Positions 35,569-44,836 of a DNA stretch of 64,000 nucleotides are shown here, piece after piece (position 1 is the stretch's first letter; each line of letters begins with the position of its first letter). Origin of the DNA: Virgibacillus dokdonensis (lineage in GTDB: Bacteria > Bacillota > Bacilli > Bacillales > Amphibacillaceae); contig NZ_LT745763.1 in the NCBI RefSeq assembly GCF_900166595.1, forward strand, positions 3,595,333-3,659,332, read 5' to 3'. Under the pieces are notes generated by a model. It was not told where the DNA came from and did not search any database. It saw only the letters and a program-made list of their open reading frames with translations. Position numbers and translations under genes: made by a program.

Positions 35569-35957
35569 ACGTTTTCTTTCCTCTGCCTCTGTCTATCTGT
35601 TTTAGTTAAATGTTTATGTTTCTGATAATCCTGTTTCAGTAAAGATAGCTCTTGTGTTAGAAGGATAACTTTATTATTTAATTTGGATATTCGCTTCGTC
35701 AAGTCGAAAATCATAATGATGGTACATAGTAAGCCAAATAAAAAAAGTAAACTAGGTGCATATGCAATTCCCAAGAGCTTTGCTAAAAAGTTTAAAAATC
35801 CTGGTGAGAGACTCAATACTCCTAGAACAATGCATGTAAAAATCCAAATAAGTGAATCTTTTGTTTCAAAAATCCCCCTTCTTACAGCTTCAATTACTAT
35901 TACAAAGAAAATACAAACGATAATAAAACTAAATACTGTAATATCCATAAAGTGCAT
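35565..35957 (-). CDS. DUF2304 membrane protein
   Basis: This 130-residue protein has three predicted membrane helices (about 5-25, 34-52, 65-87) and a basic C-terminal coiled coil (ISKLNNKVILLTQELSLLKQ). DUF2304 genes are often next to dolichol-phosphate-type GT2 genes. The stop overlaps the SMR-type gene by 4 nt and its first base is the last base of the GT2 gene. It may be a partner of the synthase or the flippase; no function is proved. Confidence 0.8.
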   Translation of the reverse strand: MHFMDITVFSFIIVCIFFVIVIEAVRRGIFETKDSLIWIFTCIVLGVLSLSPGFLNFLAKLLGIAYAPSLLFLFGLLCTIIMIFDLTKRISKLNNKVILLTQELSLLKQDYQKHKHLTKTDRQRQRKENV

Positions 35958-36685
35958 TACTCCTTAACTATTGATTGCATTAGTATGGAAAGGGTAACTT
36001 TTCCCATGTAATAAACGCTTTTCCAAGGGGTGATAGAAGACTCCCCTCCTTGCCTATCCTGCATATTTGCTGTAACTTCTTGTATTCGCATCCTTTTTCT
36101 AGTTAAATGCATCAATACCTCAGGCTCTGGATAGTCTTTTGGATAATTATTGGCAAACAATTCAATTACATGAGCATTTATAGCTCGATAACCTGAGGTA
36201 GGATCCGTATAGCTTTTTTTTGTTAATAACTTTAAAATGAGATAAAAATAATAGATTCCAACTCTTCTGAGTTTACTTCCTTTATAATCCGTTCTCTGCA
36301 AAAACCTAGAACCTATAACCATATCCGCTTCATTTTTTATTATTGGTGCTACCAATTGAAACAAATCGCTTGTTTTATGCTGTCCATCTGCATCAAACTG
36401 CACTGCTATTTCAAATCCTTCGTTAAAAGCATACTTATAACCTGTTTGAACTGCCCCACCAATTCCTAAATTTTGTGAAAGTGTAAGTTGAACTACGTCA
36501 AACATGTTTACAATATCTTCTGTTTTATCTGTTGAACCATCATTAACAACACATACTTCTAAATTTCCTATTTTTTTCTTCATTTCCATTAAACTAGTTA
36601 AAGTTTTTCCAATACTTTCTTGTTCATTATAAGCAGGAACGATAATAAGGGTTTTAGGAATGTTTTCTAAGTTCAAGTTCATCAC
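35957..36685 (-). CDS. GT2 polyprenyl-phosphate sugar synthase (DPM1-like)
   Basis: This 242-residue GT2 protein has TLIIVPAYNEQESIGKTL, VVNDGSTDKTEDIV, GIGGAVQTGYKYA and the metal-binding QFDADGQH. The SGYRAINAHV segment is typical of DPM1/GtrB-like synthases. It lacks the two C-terminal membrane helices of GtrB, so DUF2304 or the SMR protein may anchor it. It would load a sugar on undecaprenyl phosphate. The start overlaps the acyltransferase gene by 32 nt. Confidence 0.87.
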   Translation of the reverse strand: MMNLNLENIPKTLIIVPAYNEQESIGKTLTSLMEMKKKIGNLEVCVVNDGSTDKTEDIVNMFDVVQLTLSQNLGIGGAVQTGYKYAFNEGFEIAVQFDADGQHKTSDLFQLVAPIIKNEADMVIGSRFLQRTDYKGSKLRRVGIYYFYLILKLLTKKSYTDPTSGYRAINAHVIELFANNYPKDYPEPEVLMHLTRKRMRIQEVTANMQDRQGGESSITPWKSVYYMGKVTLSILMQSIVKE

Positions 36686-37859
36686 CTTCCTTCATGTTTT
36701 TAAAGAATAAATGTGGCTGTTCCATTTTCCCAAAAAGCAACCAATAGTGCGGGAACAATCTGAAGACCAAACGAACCACGAACCAACTCAAAAATGTGAC
36801 ACATACAAATGAAAAAATTTGCCAGCTATTATATACAATTGGTGAACCACCATTAACTAAATACCGAAATAACATTAAAAATAATGGGTGGATTAGGTAG
36901 ATCCCAAATGAGGTTGCACCAATCTCCATTAAAAATAATTTTACCCTTGGTTTAACAGATTTATTCGCAATATGCGCTATATAAAATAATAACAATCCTG
37001 CAAATAAAGCATGTGTTGCCCATGTAAACTCCCCTAGATATTTAGCGACGAGCGGATGAAGATTATTAGCTACATTTGAAAACACGTTCGTTCTTGCCAA
37101 ATACATATATCCTGTATAAAGAATTAAAATCACACCATATCCTACGCTTAACAGAATAATGATTTGATCTTTAAACAATGGTCGCTTAAATTTATTTTTT
37201 ATATCTGTATAGTACATTCCCAGATACGCTCCAATAAAGTAGAAGGATAAATAAGAAAAAGACACCGACCCTTTCCATGGGATATGAAAATATACGTCGT
37301 TCAGCACAACCCATACCCATTGTGCAATTAAACCAATTAAAACAGCATACTTTCTCAAAAATGAAAACTGCTTAAACGCTAATAACAACAACGGGAATAA
37401 TAAATAAAACTGAACACTAATAAAAACAAAATATAAATGTGTATGCGCCTTGCCTAAGGCTAATAAAAATAAAAACCGTTGGATGGCATAAGATATACTA
37501 GGGTAATCATAATAAACATACATCTTAATTACGAAATATATTGCTGAAAATAGAACGTATGGAATTAAAATAAATTTTAATCGTTTAACATAAAAACGCT
37601 TTATTAATCCTGTATCTATTTTTCTTGGATAATAGTTATAAAATAGAACAAAACTACTTAACATAATAAAAGTTGGTGTTCCTAACTTTCCCGCTATATT
37701 AAAAAAGTTGTATATTGGAAAAAGGATGGAATCATGTTCTATAGTTGTTACGCCACTTGATGAAGAATGAACAATTAGAACAGCAAAGATCGCAAAAGCT
37801 CTTGCTAATTGTACCTCATCCAATGATTTTTTCTTTAAATTATTCACTGCTATCACCAT
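36654..37859 (-). CDS. acyltransferase 3 family membrane protein
   Basis: This 401-residue protein has about ten membrane helices. The N-terminal VQLARAFAIFAVLIVHSSSS contains the conserved His of acyltransferase 3 (OafA-like) enzymes. The C-terminal TSFGIYLIHPLFLMLFRYL is typical. Members O-acetylate or succinylate surface polysaccharides. It is the first gene of the operon with GT2, DUF2304, SMR and GT-C, suggesting acyl and glycosyl decoration of the same polymer. The acyl group and target are unknown. Confidence 0.85.
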   Translation of the reverse strand: MVIAVNNLKKKSLDEVQLARAFAIFAVLIVHSSSSGVTTIEHDSILFPIYNFFNIAGKLGTPTFIMLSSFVLFYNYYPRKIDTGLIKRFYVKRLKFILIPYVLFSAIYFVIKMYVYYDYPSISYAIQRFLFLLALGKAHTHLYFVFISVQFYLLFPLLLLAFKQFSFLRKYAVLIGLIAQWVWVVLNDVYFHIPWKGSVSFSYLSFYFIGAYLGMYYTDIKNKFKRPLFKDQIIILLSVGYGVILILYTGYMYLARTNVFSNVANNLHPLVAKYLGEFTWATHALFAGLLLFYIAHIANKSVKPRVKLFLMEIGATSFGIYLIHPLFLMLFRYLVNGGSPIVYNSWQIFSFVCVTFLSWFVVRLVFRLFPHYWLLFGKMEQPHLFFKNMKEGDELELRKHS

Positions 37860-37929
37860 ATCGCAATATAGAATTTGTTAAGAATTTTTAAAGTATTAAA
37901 TACTAAAATAATAATTCTATCTTCATTTC

Positions 37930-38982
37930 TTACCTTGACTTTATTTTCTCTACTCTTAACCATCTTAATAACGGGCGGTAACTTTCGCTGATTATTCCAG
38001 TTAATTCAACGAGTAACTCGACTATTATTAATACTAATATTAAAATAATAATAGAACTCCACATTTCTGAACGATTTAGAACTATTCCAGCTAGGCTAAA
38101 TAATATACTCATTCCATATATTAAAATAACGGTCTGTTTATGTGTAAATCCAAGTTTAAGAATACAATGGTGCAAATGGAATTTGTCTGGTGCGGATATT
38201 GGCTTTTTGTGTATTATCCGACGAATAACCGCAAATACAGTATCTAAAATAGGAATTGCCAAAATAATTATGGGAACCAAAAGTGAAAACAAAGCGACAT
38301 TTTTAAATAGACCGGTAACTGCAATAACACTGATCATATATCCTAAAAATAAAGATCCAGTATCGCCCATAAATATTTTTGCGGGATAAAAATTAAATAG
38401 AAGAAAACCTACTGTACTGCCAAACATCATAAGTGAAATTAACGCAATAGGCAGATTTCCCATTGAAACAGCTAAGCCGGAAATTGTTAAAAAAGCAATA
38501 GCTGCAATACCAGCTGCTAGACCATCTAAACCATCAATTAAATTAATTGCATTTGTAATTGCGACAATCCAAAGAATTGTTATTGGCACAGCAAAAAAAC
38601 CAAATTCAATTCGATCAGTAAACGGCAATGTAATAAAGTCTATTTTAAAACCACTTACAACTGGAACAACAGCAGCAATGATTTGCATAATAAATTTAAA
38701 TTTTGCAGACTTTTGAAATAGATCGTCCAAAATTCCAACAAATACAATAACAGTTGCACCTAACATAATAGGCCAATAATGAATCGTTTCTGGTATAAAA
38801 ATTAAAAACCCTAATAAAAAGCCAACATAGATGGCCAGTCCACCTAATCTAGGCATTATTTTTTCGTGTACTTTTCGATTATTTGGTTCATCTGTTGCGC
38901 CAACCTTTATAGCTAATCTTTTTACCAGTGGAGTTAAAATAATCACTGTTAAAAAGCACATCATAGCCCCAATATAAATCAT
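37930..38982 (-). CDS. TagO/WecA-type undecaprenyl-phosphate sugar-1-phosphate transferase (copy 2)
   Basis: This 350-residue polytopic protein has PNNRKVHEKIMPRLGGLAI, NAINLIDGLDGLAAGIAA, KIFMGDTGSLFLGY and HLHHCIL. All catalytic Asp and the His-rich loop are present. It is closely similar to copy 1 at 4588 and copy 3 at 51877. The position upstream of the decoration operon, 70 bp away on the same strand, suggests it starts synthesis of the polymer decorated by those genes. Whether its sugar is GlcNAc cannot be read from sequence. Confidence 0.9.
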   Translation of the reverse strand: MIYIGAMMCFLTVIILTPLVKRLAIKVGATDEPNNRKVHEKIMPRLGGLAIYVGFLLGFLIFIPETIHYWPIMLGATVIVFVGILDDLFQKSAKFKFIMQIIAAVVPVVSGFKIDFITLPFTDRIEFGFFAVPITILWIVAITNAINLIDGLDGLAAGIAAIAFLTISGLAVSMGNLPIALISLMMFGSTVGFLLFNFYPAKIFMGDTGSLFLGYMISVIAVTGLFKNVALFSLLVPIIILAIPILDTVFAVIRRIIHKKPISAPDKFHLHHCILKLGFTHKQTVILIYGMSILFSLAGIVLNRSEMWSSIIILILVLIIVELLVELTGIISESYRPLLRWLRVEKIKSR

Positions 38983-39128
38983 AAGAATCCTCCTGCATTT
39001 ACTAGCTAATATCTATTTCTATAAAACTATGTTTTCTGCATAAGAATAACGCTGTCAATTCTTTACCACTACATCGAATGACCGCGTTATAAAAAGTGAA
39101 ATCTCAGGTCTGATAAGATGTACCTTTT

Positions 39129-39863
39129 TTATACAATAACTTCCTTATATTCTGCTATATTACTAAAATCACTTTTGAATTTTTTGTATTTTTCTAATTC
39201 ATCTGTTGTGATAAGAACAGATGGATATTCACTAAATCGTTGCATTTGTTCAATATTATTCACAGTCCAAACAACAACCTGAATTCCAAGTTCATCCAAC
39301 TTTCTAACGTATTTATTTTTTATCCCATCATGCTTAACTGCCAAGTATTCAGCATTTAGTTTATTAATAAGTCTGAAATGGGATCGTTTCATCTTATTTA
39401 CTAAAGGACCAACTTTTATATTTTTTGACAATTGCCTCAAATTCATTAGCGCATGATGATTAAATGAAATAACATAAACTTGCTCAATCATCTCTGTTTG
39501 TTGTATTACTTGAAATACCTTCTCTTCAAAGGAGTCGTATAACTTTGTGTTTTTCATCTCAATGGACACCGTAACTTTGTTCTTAGCTAAATGAAGTACT
39601 TCTTCTAGTGTAGGGATACTTTCTTTTCCTTGTACTTTGAATTCCTTCAACTCATCCAAAGTATAATGTCTAATTTCCCCACTTCCATCTGTCATCCGGT
39701 CTATTTTATAGTCATGCATCACAACAGGAATACCATCTTTACTTAGATGTACATCCAGTTCTATATGTGTAACCCCTAGTTCAATAGCTGCATGAAATGA
39801 AGTGATTGTATTCTCTGGGTATTTAGCTGGATATCCCCTGTGCCCTATAGCTCTAATAGACAT
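39129..39863 (-). CDS. glycerophosphodiester phosphodiesterase, second copy
   Basis: This 244-residue protein has IGHRGYPAKYPENTITSFHA, HIELDVHLSKDGIPVVMHDY (metal ligands and catalytic His pair) and the C-terminal VVVWTVNNIEQM. No signal peptide is seen. It is related to, but clearly different from, the copy at 6296. Likely role: breakdown of glycerophosphodiesters to glycerol-3-phosphate in the cytoplasm. It is monocistronic, preceded by AAAAGGAGAATC. Confidence 0.9.
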   Translation of the reverse strand: MSIRAIGHRGYPAKYPENTITSFHAAIELGVTHIELDVHLSKDGIPVVMHDYKIDRMTDGSGEIRHYTLDELKEFKVQGKESIPTLEEVLHLAKNKVTVSIEMKNTKLYDSFEEKVFQVIQQTEMIEQVYVISFNHHALMNLRQLSKNIKVGPLVNKMKRSHFRLINKLNAEYLAVKHDGIKNKYVRKLDELGIQVVVWTVNNIEQMQRFSEYPSVLITTDELEKYKKFKSDFSNIAEYKEVIV

Positions 39864-40106
39864 AAATGATTCTCCTTTTCATTTAAAGAATGTATTTATT
39901 AGATTAGTTCTATTATAAATATTGAACATTGAGCCCATATTAGATTAAAGTAAAGAGTTTGTAAATTTTTAAGATTTTTCATTAATACTTTTTTTTAATG
40001 TATTGTATTCGAAGTATCTCGACCTTCATTTTGTACGCAAAGTAAATAACCCCCCATATCAAAGTTTTACCCTCTATTAATTTTTATTCTTTTTCAGTTA
40101 AGATAA

Positions 40107-42003
40107 ATCGAGTAGAGGGAAAAGTTAAGTAACTTTACGCCCCTCTCACACCACCGTACGTACCGTTCGGTATACGGCGGTTCAATAGTTTGAGTGTACG
40201 AACTGGTATTGTAGAGCGATGTCTTTATATCCTCTCGATGCCAGTTCTTTATCTGTTAATGAACGATGGAGTACATAACTACTGGATATAACCCAGTAGC
40301 CCTTTCTTGTATTCGACCATTCATAAGCTTTATGTTTATCGATACCTAAGCGAATTAGATTTTTCCTTTTTGTGCGTGGGTTTTTCCACTGCTTCCAGAG
40401 ATATTGTCTAATTCTTCGCTTCAACCATCCATTGAGATTCTTTATAAATCCTTTCATTTCCCCTATGCCATAGTAGTTTATCCAACCTGTCATAAGTTGT
40501 TGGATTTCTTTAAGAATCACTTCGAGATGTCGTCCACGATTGCGTTTGGTGATCCGCTTGAGTTTCCTTTTGACGGTCACTTTCGCTTTATTATGCGGAC
40601 GAATTTTGACACCCTTCTTCGTAGCTAATAAGCAGAAGCCAAGAAACTTACGTTTCAAAGGACTTCCAACCGCACTCTTTTCTCGGTTAACAGTTAAACT
40701 CAGATCCTTCTCAAGAAAGTTCGTTATATTATCCATTACCCGATATCCTGCTCTCCTGCTTTTCACATAGATATTACAGTCGTCCGCATAGCGGACGAAT
40801 CTGTGACCACGCTTTTCTAATCGTTGGTCTAATTCATTCAGATAAATATTACTGAGTAACGGCGATAAGTTTCCACCTTGCGGCGTTCCTTCTTCCGATT
40901 TCTCAAAGATACCGTTTATCATAATTCCACTCAATAAATACTGTCTTACCAAGCGAAGCACGCGCTTATCATCTATCTGTTTTTCCACGAAATACATCAG
41001 TTTGTCATGATTTACCGTATCGAAGTAGGATTTCATATCCAAATCCACCACATATTTGTACCCTTGTTCGTAGTATGACTTTGCCCGTATGATGGCTTGA
41101 TGTGCACTACGTTTTGGACGAAACCCAAAACTATTATCGGAGAACTTTGGTTCAAATATTGGTTGGAGCACTTGGTTAATCGCTTGTTGAAGCATCCGGT
41201 CGATGACTGTCGGAATCCCCAGTTTTCTCTTTCCACCGTCTGGTTTCGGGATTTCAACCCGCAGGACGGGTTGCGGTTTGTATTTTTCTTGATATAACTG
41301 GAGTAATAGTTCCTCTTTATGTTCCTTCAAGTATGGAAGTAGTTGGTCGCACGTCATACCGTCTACACCGGCTGCCCCCTTATTTCTGACGACTTGAAGG
41401 TAAGCTTGATTGAGATTGTTCCTTGACAGGATTCTTTCAAACAGATTGGATACACCATTTTGATTGTTCTTTTCACCATGTAAGCCACTATGCGCTTCGA
41501 CATACCCTTCATGTTCCACACTATCTCTCTGCCGATAGCCAGATTCTCCTGTTTTCTGCAGTTGTCGCACCTTACACACCTCCTAGAGCTTTCAAAACGA
41601 CTATTGTTCGGTCCTTCATGTTTCGTCAAGTAACATTACTATGACCTCTGCTGACTTCTTGTGATTCACCAAGACGTCATCGTCTTGGTTGTGCTGGTTT
41701 GTTATCATTCAACTCCCACTGCACCCTCACAAGACCTCCCCCGGTAAGAGCGAAAACTTTCCTCCCATGTAACTGCTAGATTTACTGTATAGGTTTCGGG
41801 CAGTATTGGACTTCAGTTTGTTAGGCAACCTTATCCGACCTAATTCAGCCTTCTATCTAGTTTCTGTTCGTCAGTTCAGGAGTTTGCGTCCGACTTCCTT
41901 CAGCCACTACCTCGCGATAGCCACCTTGTCTTTCGCTAACAGTTCCTACTGCCATGCCTGTAGTGGACTTTCACCACCAAGTTTTCGCCCATGCAGGGCG
42001 CAC
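40107..42003 (-). mobile_element. group II intron (class C type)
   Basis: On the minus strand the element starts GTGCGCCCTGCATGGGCG, the GUGYG 5' end of group II introns. Near the end it has a domain V-like hairpin (GAACCGCCGTATACCG...ACGGTACGTACGGTGGT, about 40150-40184) and a domain VI-like stem (AGAGGG...CCCTCT, 40111-40146), ending about CGAT at 40107. It lies directly after an intrinsic terminator hairpin, the known target of class C introns. It encodes a reverse transcriptase. The 3' boundary is accurate to a few bases. Confidence 0.88.
40182..41570 (-). CDS. ltrA: group II intron reverse transcriptase/maturase
   Basis: The GTG at 41570 lies 8 nt after AGGAGG and is preferred to the GTG at 41579. 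The 462-residue protein has RT motifs AAGVDGMTCDQL, YKPQPVLRVEIPKPDGGKRK, FGFRPKRSAHQA, YVVDLDMKSYFDTV, GTPQGGNLSPLLSN and the catalytic FVRYADDCNI, then a maturase domain (LMTGWINYYGIGEMK). No HNH endonuclease domain follows, as in class C introns. All key residues are present, so it may be active. Confidence 0.93.
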   Translation of the reverse strand: MRQLQKTGESGYRQRDSVEHEGYVEAHSGLHGEKNNQNGVSNLFERILSRNNLNQAYLQVVRNKGAAGVDGMTCDQLLPYLKEHKEELLLQLYQEKYKPQPVLRVEIPKPDGGKRKLGIPTVIDRMLQQAINQVLQPIFEPKFSDNSFGFRPKRSAHQAIIRAKSYYEQGYKYVVDLDMKSYFDTVNHDKLMYFVEKQIDDKRVLRLVRQYLLSGIMINGIFEKSEEGTPQGGNLSPLLSNIYLNELDQRLEKRGHRFVRYADDCNIYVKSRRAGYRVMDNITNFLEKDLSLTVNREKSAVGSPLKRKFLGFCLLATKKGVKIRPHNKAKVTVKRKLKRITKRNRGRHLEVILKEIQQLMTGWINYYGIGEMKGFIKNLNGWLKRRIRQYLWKQWKNPRTKRKNLIRLGIDKHKAYEWSNTRKGYWVISSSYVLHRSLTDKELASRGYKDIALQYQFVHSNY

Positions 42004-42006
42004 CTA

Positions 42007-42046
42007 AAAAGACGATTCTAATAATTAAAATTTAGAATCGTCTTTT
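42007..42046 (-). terminator. terminator of the APC permease gene, intron target
   Basis: AAAAGACGATTCTAA pairs perfectly over 15 bp with its complement, followed on the minus strand by TTTTTAG. The group II intron begins one base after this TAG. It lies 37 bp after the permease stop. Confidence 0.9.
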
Positions 42047-42082
42047 ATATATTATTTTTTGTCGCTCTTGAGTTGTCTTATT

Positions 42083-43546
42083 TTATATATGGCGATTCTC
42101 CGCCTCAATCTCTTTCGATCCTAATATTAAGTAATTTAACTCCTCTTTTGGAATCTTATTAAACTCTCCACGTTTCACCAAATAAAAGCCAATACCTAGC
42201 ACAATCCACACGACCAAGGCAATTTGAGATTCTATACCGAGAAAAGCCGGTGATCCAGGTATTAATAATAATGCTAAAAAGATTAAGCTAGCTAGCATCC
42301 CAACACCTGAAATGGTTTTCTTAAATGGAGAAACGATATGTTTCTTCGGATTGAATGCGACTGTTTTCTTTGTTTTAAATAATGTAAACGCCGTGTAACA
42401 AGTATAAAAATAAGCAATGGTTACACCTATAGAAGACATGTCGACGACCCATAATAGTGCTTCTCTTCCAAACCATGGAGCAAATGCAGAAACGACGACA
42501 GTAAAGATGATCCCAATGTAGGGAGTTTTATATTTTGGATGCAGTTTTGAAAAGCTGGCAGGTATTATTTTAGCTCGTGACATTGCAAATAGTAGACGGC
42601 TTGAAGAAATAATAAACCCGTTCAACCCCGTAAATACTCCCATCGTTAATGCCGTTACTAAGAGCACTAAGCCAATGGTGCCAAGCAATTCTTGAATGGC
42701 TGCTCCTGTTCCCCATACATGATCCTCTGCGACTAAGCCTTCCCATGGCTGTGTCATAGCAGTGGCTAAAATCATTAAACTGTACAAGACAGCTGCAAAA
42801 AAGATCGCCATAATAATTAAGGAAAATGCTTTTTTAGATGAGAAATGAAATTCTTCGGCTGCTTGTGGTACATTGTCAAAGCCAACATACGCCCAAGGAG
42901 CAATGGCTACGATAGATATAATAGCAGCCCAAGCAGTTGTGTCAGAAGGAAAGTAAGGTTGTACACTGGAAAGACCTGTTCCCGGCTGTGCCCCAACCAT
43001 CCATGTAATCATTAAGATACTAGCAATCATCACACTGCAAAATAAAAATTGCATGCGACCAGAAATGCCTGTCCCTCGAATATTAAAATAACCAAATGTC
43101 CCTAAAGCAACGGAAGCAATAATAATTTCCATTCCATAAACGTCCCAACCAGCTATTTGATAAAGTGGAAAGTTTTCAATCAATGTGGGAAACACAAATT
43201 TAAACATTAAAGCAAAGGCAGATGCATTTAACGCTACAATGCAAATATATCCTAACGTTAAAAACCATCCACTAATAAATGCATGTGTCCGACCTAAACT
43301 TATAAAAGCATAGGCAAATTCTCCGCCTGTTACCGGGAAGCTTTTAATTAAGAAACCATAACTTACTGCAATGAGCATCATTAATATTGCTCCAATACTC
43401 AAACCGATAATGACCCCTAGTGGACCTGCTGTTTCCATCCATGTGGTCGGTTGAACGAATGCACCCCAACCAATTGATGAACCTAAAGCGATCGCCCATA
43501 CCCAGTGAGCCTTTAAAGATTTCTTCAGCGTCGTTCTTTCTTCCAT
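42083..43546 (-). CDS. APC-family amino acid permease
   Basis: This 487-residue protein has about 12 membrane helices. The first has the APC unwound motif as WAIALGSSIGWGAFVQP. Other APC features are FAYAFISLGRTHAFISGWFL, PWAYVGFDNVPQAAEEF and SSRLLFAMSRAKIIP. It is probably a proton- or sodium-driven amino acid or amine transporter. The substrate cannot be given. It is a single gene, ended by the terminator next to the group II intron. Confidence 0.88.
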   Translation of the reverse strand: MEERTTLKKSLKAHWVWAIALGSSIGWGAFVQPTTWMETAGPLGVIIGLSIGAILMMLIAVSYGFLIKSFPVTGGEFAYAFISLGRTHAFISGWFLTLGYICIVALNASAFALMFKFVFPTLIENFPLYQIAGWDVYGMEIIIASVALGTFGYFNIRGTGISGRMQFLFCSVMIASILMITWMVGAQPGTGLSSVQPYFPSDTTAWAAIISIVAIAPWAYVGFDNVPQAAEEFHFSSKKAFSLIIMAIFFAAVLYSLMILATAMTQPWEGLVAEDHVWGTGAAIQELLGTIGLVLLVTALTMGVFTGLNGFIISSSRLLFAMSRAKIIPASFSKLHPKYKTPYIGIIFTVVVSAFAPWFGREALLWVVDMSSIGVTIAYFYTCYTAFTLFKTKKTVAFNPKKHIVSPFKKTISGVGMLASLIFLALLLIPGSPAFLGIESQIALVVWIVLGIGFYLVKRGEFNKIPKEELNYLILGSKEIEAENRHI

Positions 43547-43909
43547 AAAATTGGAATCTCCTTTAGTTTTAAATAACTACGATTTTGTTTACTTGTAAAA
43601 TGCTATCATGTTTTGTAGTAAACGAACAAATGGACCATAAGTCTAAAATTGTTGTTTAGAAGCTTTTTCTGCCTCTCTCATGTAGAATAACATCTTGAAC
43701 GTTAAGTTTTAATATATATTCTTCCTTATTCCTGTTTCATGGATAAATTAAACTTCAAGGAAGTGTTTCACAGCATAAATGGATAAGCTTATGACAAATG
43801 AATAAACATAAAAACCATCATAGATCATTAGAAGTGAACCATGATGATTTCCATTGTATAAAATTTTTTTCTTTTTTATAGTACAAAAAACAGAATGCCA
43901 ACGTGAGAA
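43547..43909. other. intergenic region, nothing recognised
   Basis: AT-rich, about 360 bp between two minus-strand genes. It should contain the permease promoter near 43600; no clear motif or hairpin was identified. Confidence 0.3.
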
Positions 43910-44446
43910 CTATTTATTATATTTTTGCTTCATTTCTTTTAAATGCTCTTCAGATTTCCCTTTAGGAATGCTTAAGCTTTTCCATTCATTTCCCTTTCGC
44001 TGCTTGCCAATTAACATAATTTGTCCAACGTGGGAAGCATAATGAGCAAGCTGTCTTTCAATCGCATCTAAAACTAAAATGGGCTGTTCGCGAATCCTTA
44101 CATTTTTTTTCAAATCCGCAGCCGTTAACTGTTCTAATGCTGCAAATAAGACAGACCAGCCCTCATTCCACAAAGTAAGCATATGCTGTTTTGAATCGAC
44201 AGTGTTAATAAATTCCTGATCTCGATGTCGATTACTTTTCTCTCCGTCAGTTGTTAAAAAATCCGTCCATCTTGACAGCATATTGCCTCGTAAATGTTTC
44301 ACAATGACAGCAATACTATTGGAAGCCTCATTCAATGTCCAATGTATATCCGATTCATTCAACTGTTGAAAAGCGCCCTCCCCTTGCTCCTTGATTTGTA
44401 CAAACCTTTGTTTAATAATACGTATATATTCATCCCCTAAAGTCAT
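43910..44446 (-). CDS. DUF1572 (DinB-like) family protein
   Basis: This 178-residue protein starts at the ATG at 44446 (MTLGDEYIRIIKQRFVQIKE), because TGGAGGTTGAAGCG lies directly before it; the frame is open upstream to 44506 without a ribosome site. The pattern WTLNEASNSIAVIVKHLRGN, with a further His in QLAHYASHVGQIML, fits the DUF1572/DinB four-helix fold with three metal-binding His. DinB-like proteins in Firmicutes include bacillithiol transferases, but this subfamily is uncharacterised. It stands alone. Confidence 0.8.
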   Translation of the reverse strand: MTLGDEYIRIIKQRFVQIKEQGEGAFQQLNESDIHWTLNEASNSIAVIVKHLRGNMLSRWTDFLTTDGEKSNRHRDQEFINTVDSKQHMLTLWNEGWSVLFAALEQLTAADLKKNVRIREQPILVLDAIERQLAHYASHVGQIMLIGKQRKGNEWKSLSIPKGKSEEHLKEMKQKYNK

Positions 44447-44628
44447 CGCTTCAACCTCCATGTTAATTTCTTCTATTTTAAATGAAAGGGGCTTCTTGCC
44501 AAACACTTATAGTGAAAACATTGCCGTTTTGTTGAAAAAGCTCGCCTGTAAGGGCTTTTCCTATTAGAAATGGACTCCTATAATATAAAGCGAACCTGCA
44601 ATAAGTAATCGCTTTCTTTCACCCCTAT

Positions 44629-44757
44629 TAATTGTTTAGTAGCCCAAGGGTATGGATCTAAAGACCTCTTACGAAAAAGGAGTACGTGCTCTTATCTCCA
44701 ACTTAGACTTGGTCTGCTCATATCTTCCAATTCATGAAGTGAGAGTCTTACTGCACC
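44629..44757 (+). repeat. dispersed repeat R2, copy A
   Basis: It begins AATTGTTTAGTAGCCCAAGG and ends GAAGTGAGAGTCTTAC. Copy B at 59864 shares both ends, with the middle CTCTTACGAAAAA.GAG conserved. A partial relative lies at 51590-51665. The rest of the gap (44447-44836) shows nothing else I can name. Confidence 0.75.
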
Positions 44758-44836
44758 TAAAAATATTCACATAAAGTGCAAAGAAAGACCCGACACTAAT
44801 CTAGCGCCGAGCCTTGCTGACATTTAACTCATTTAC

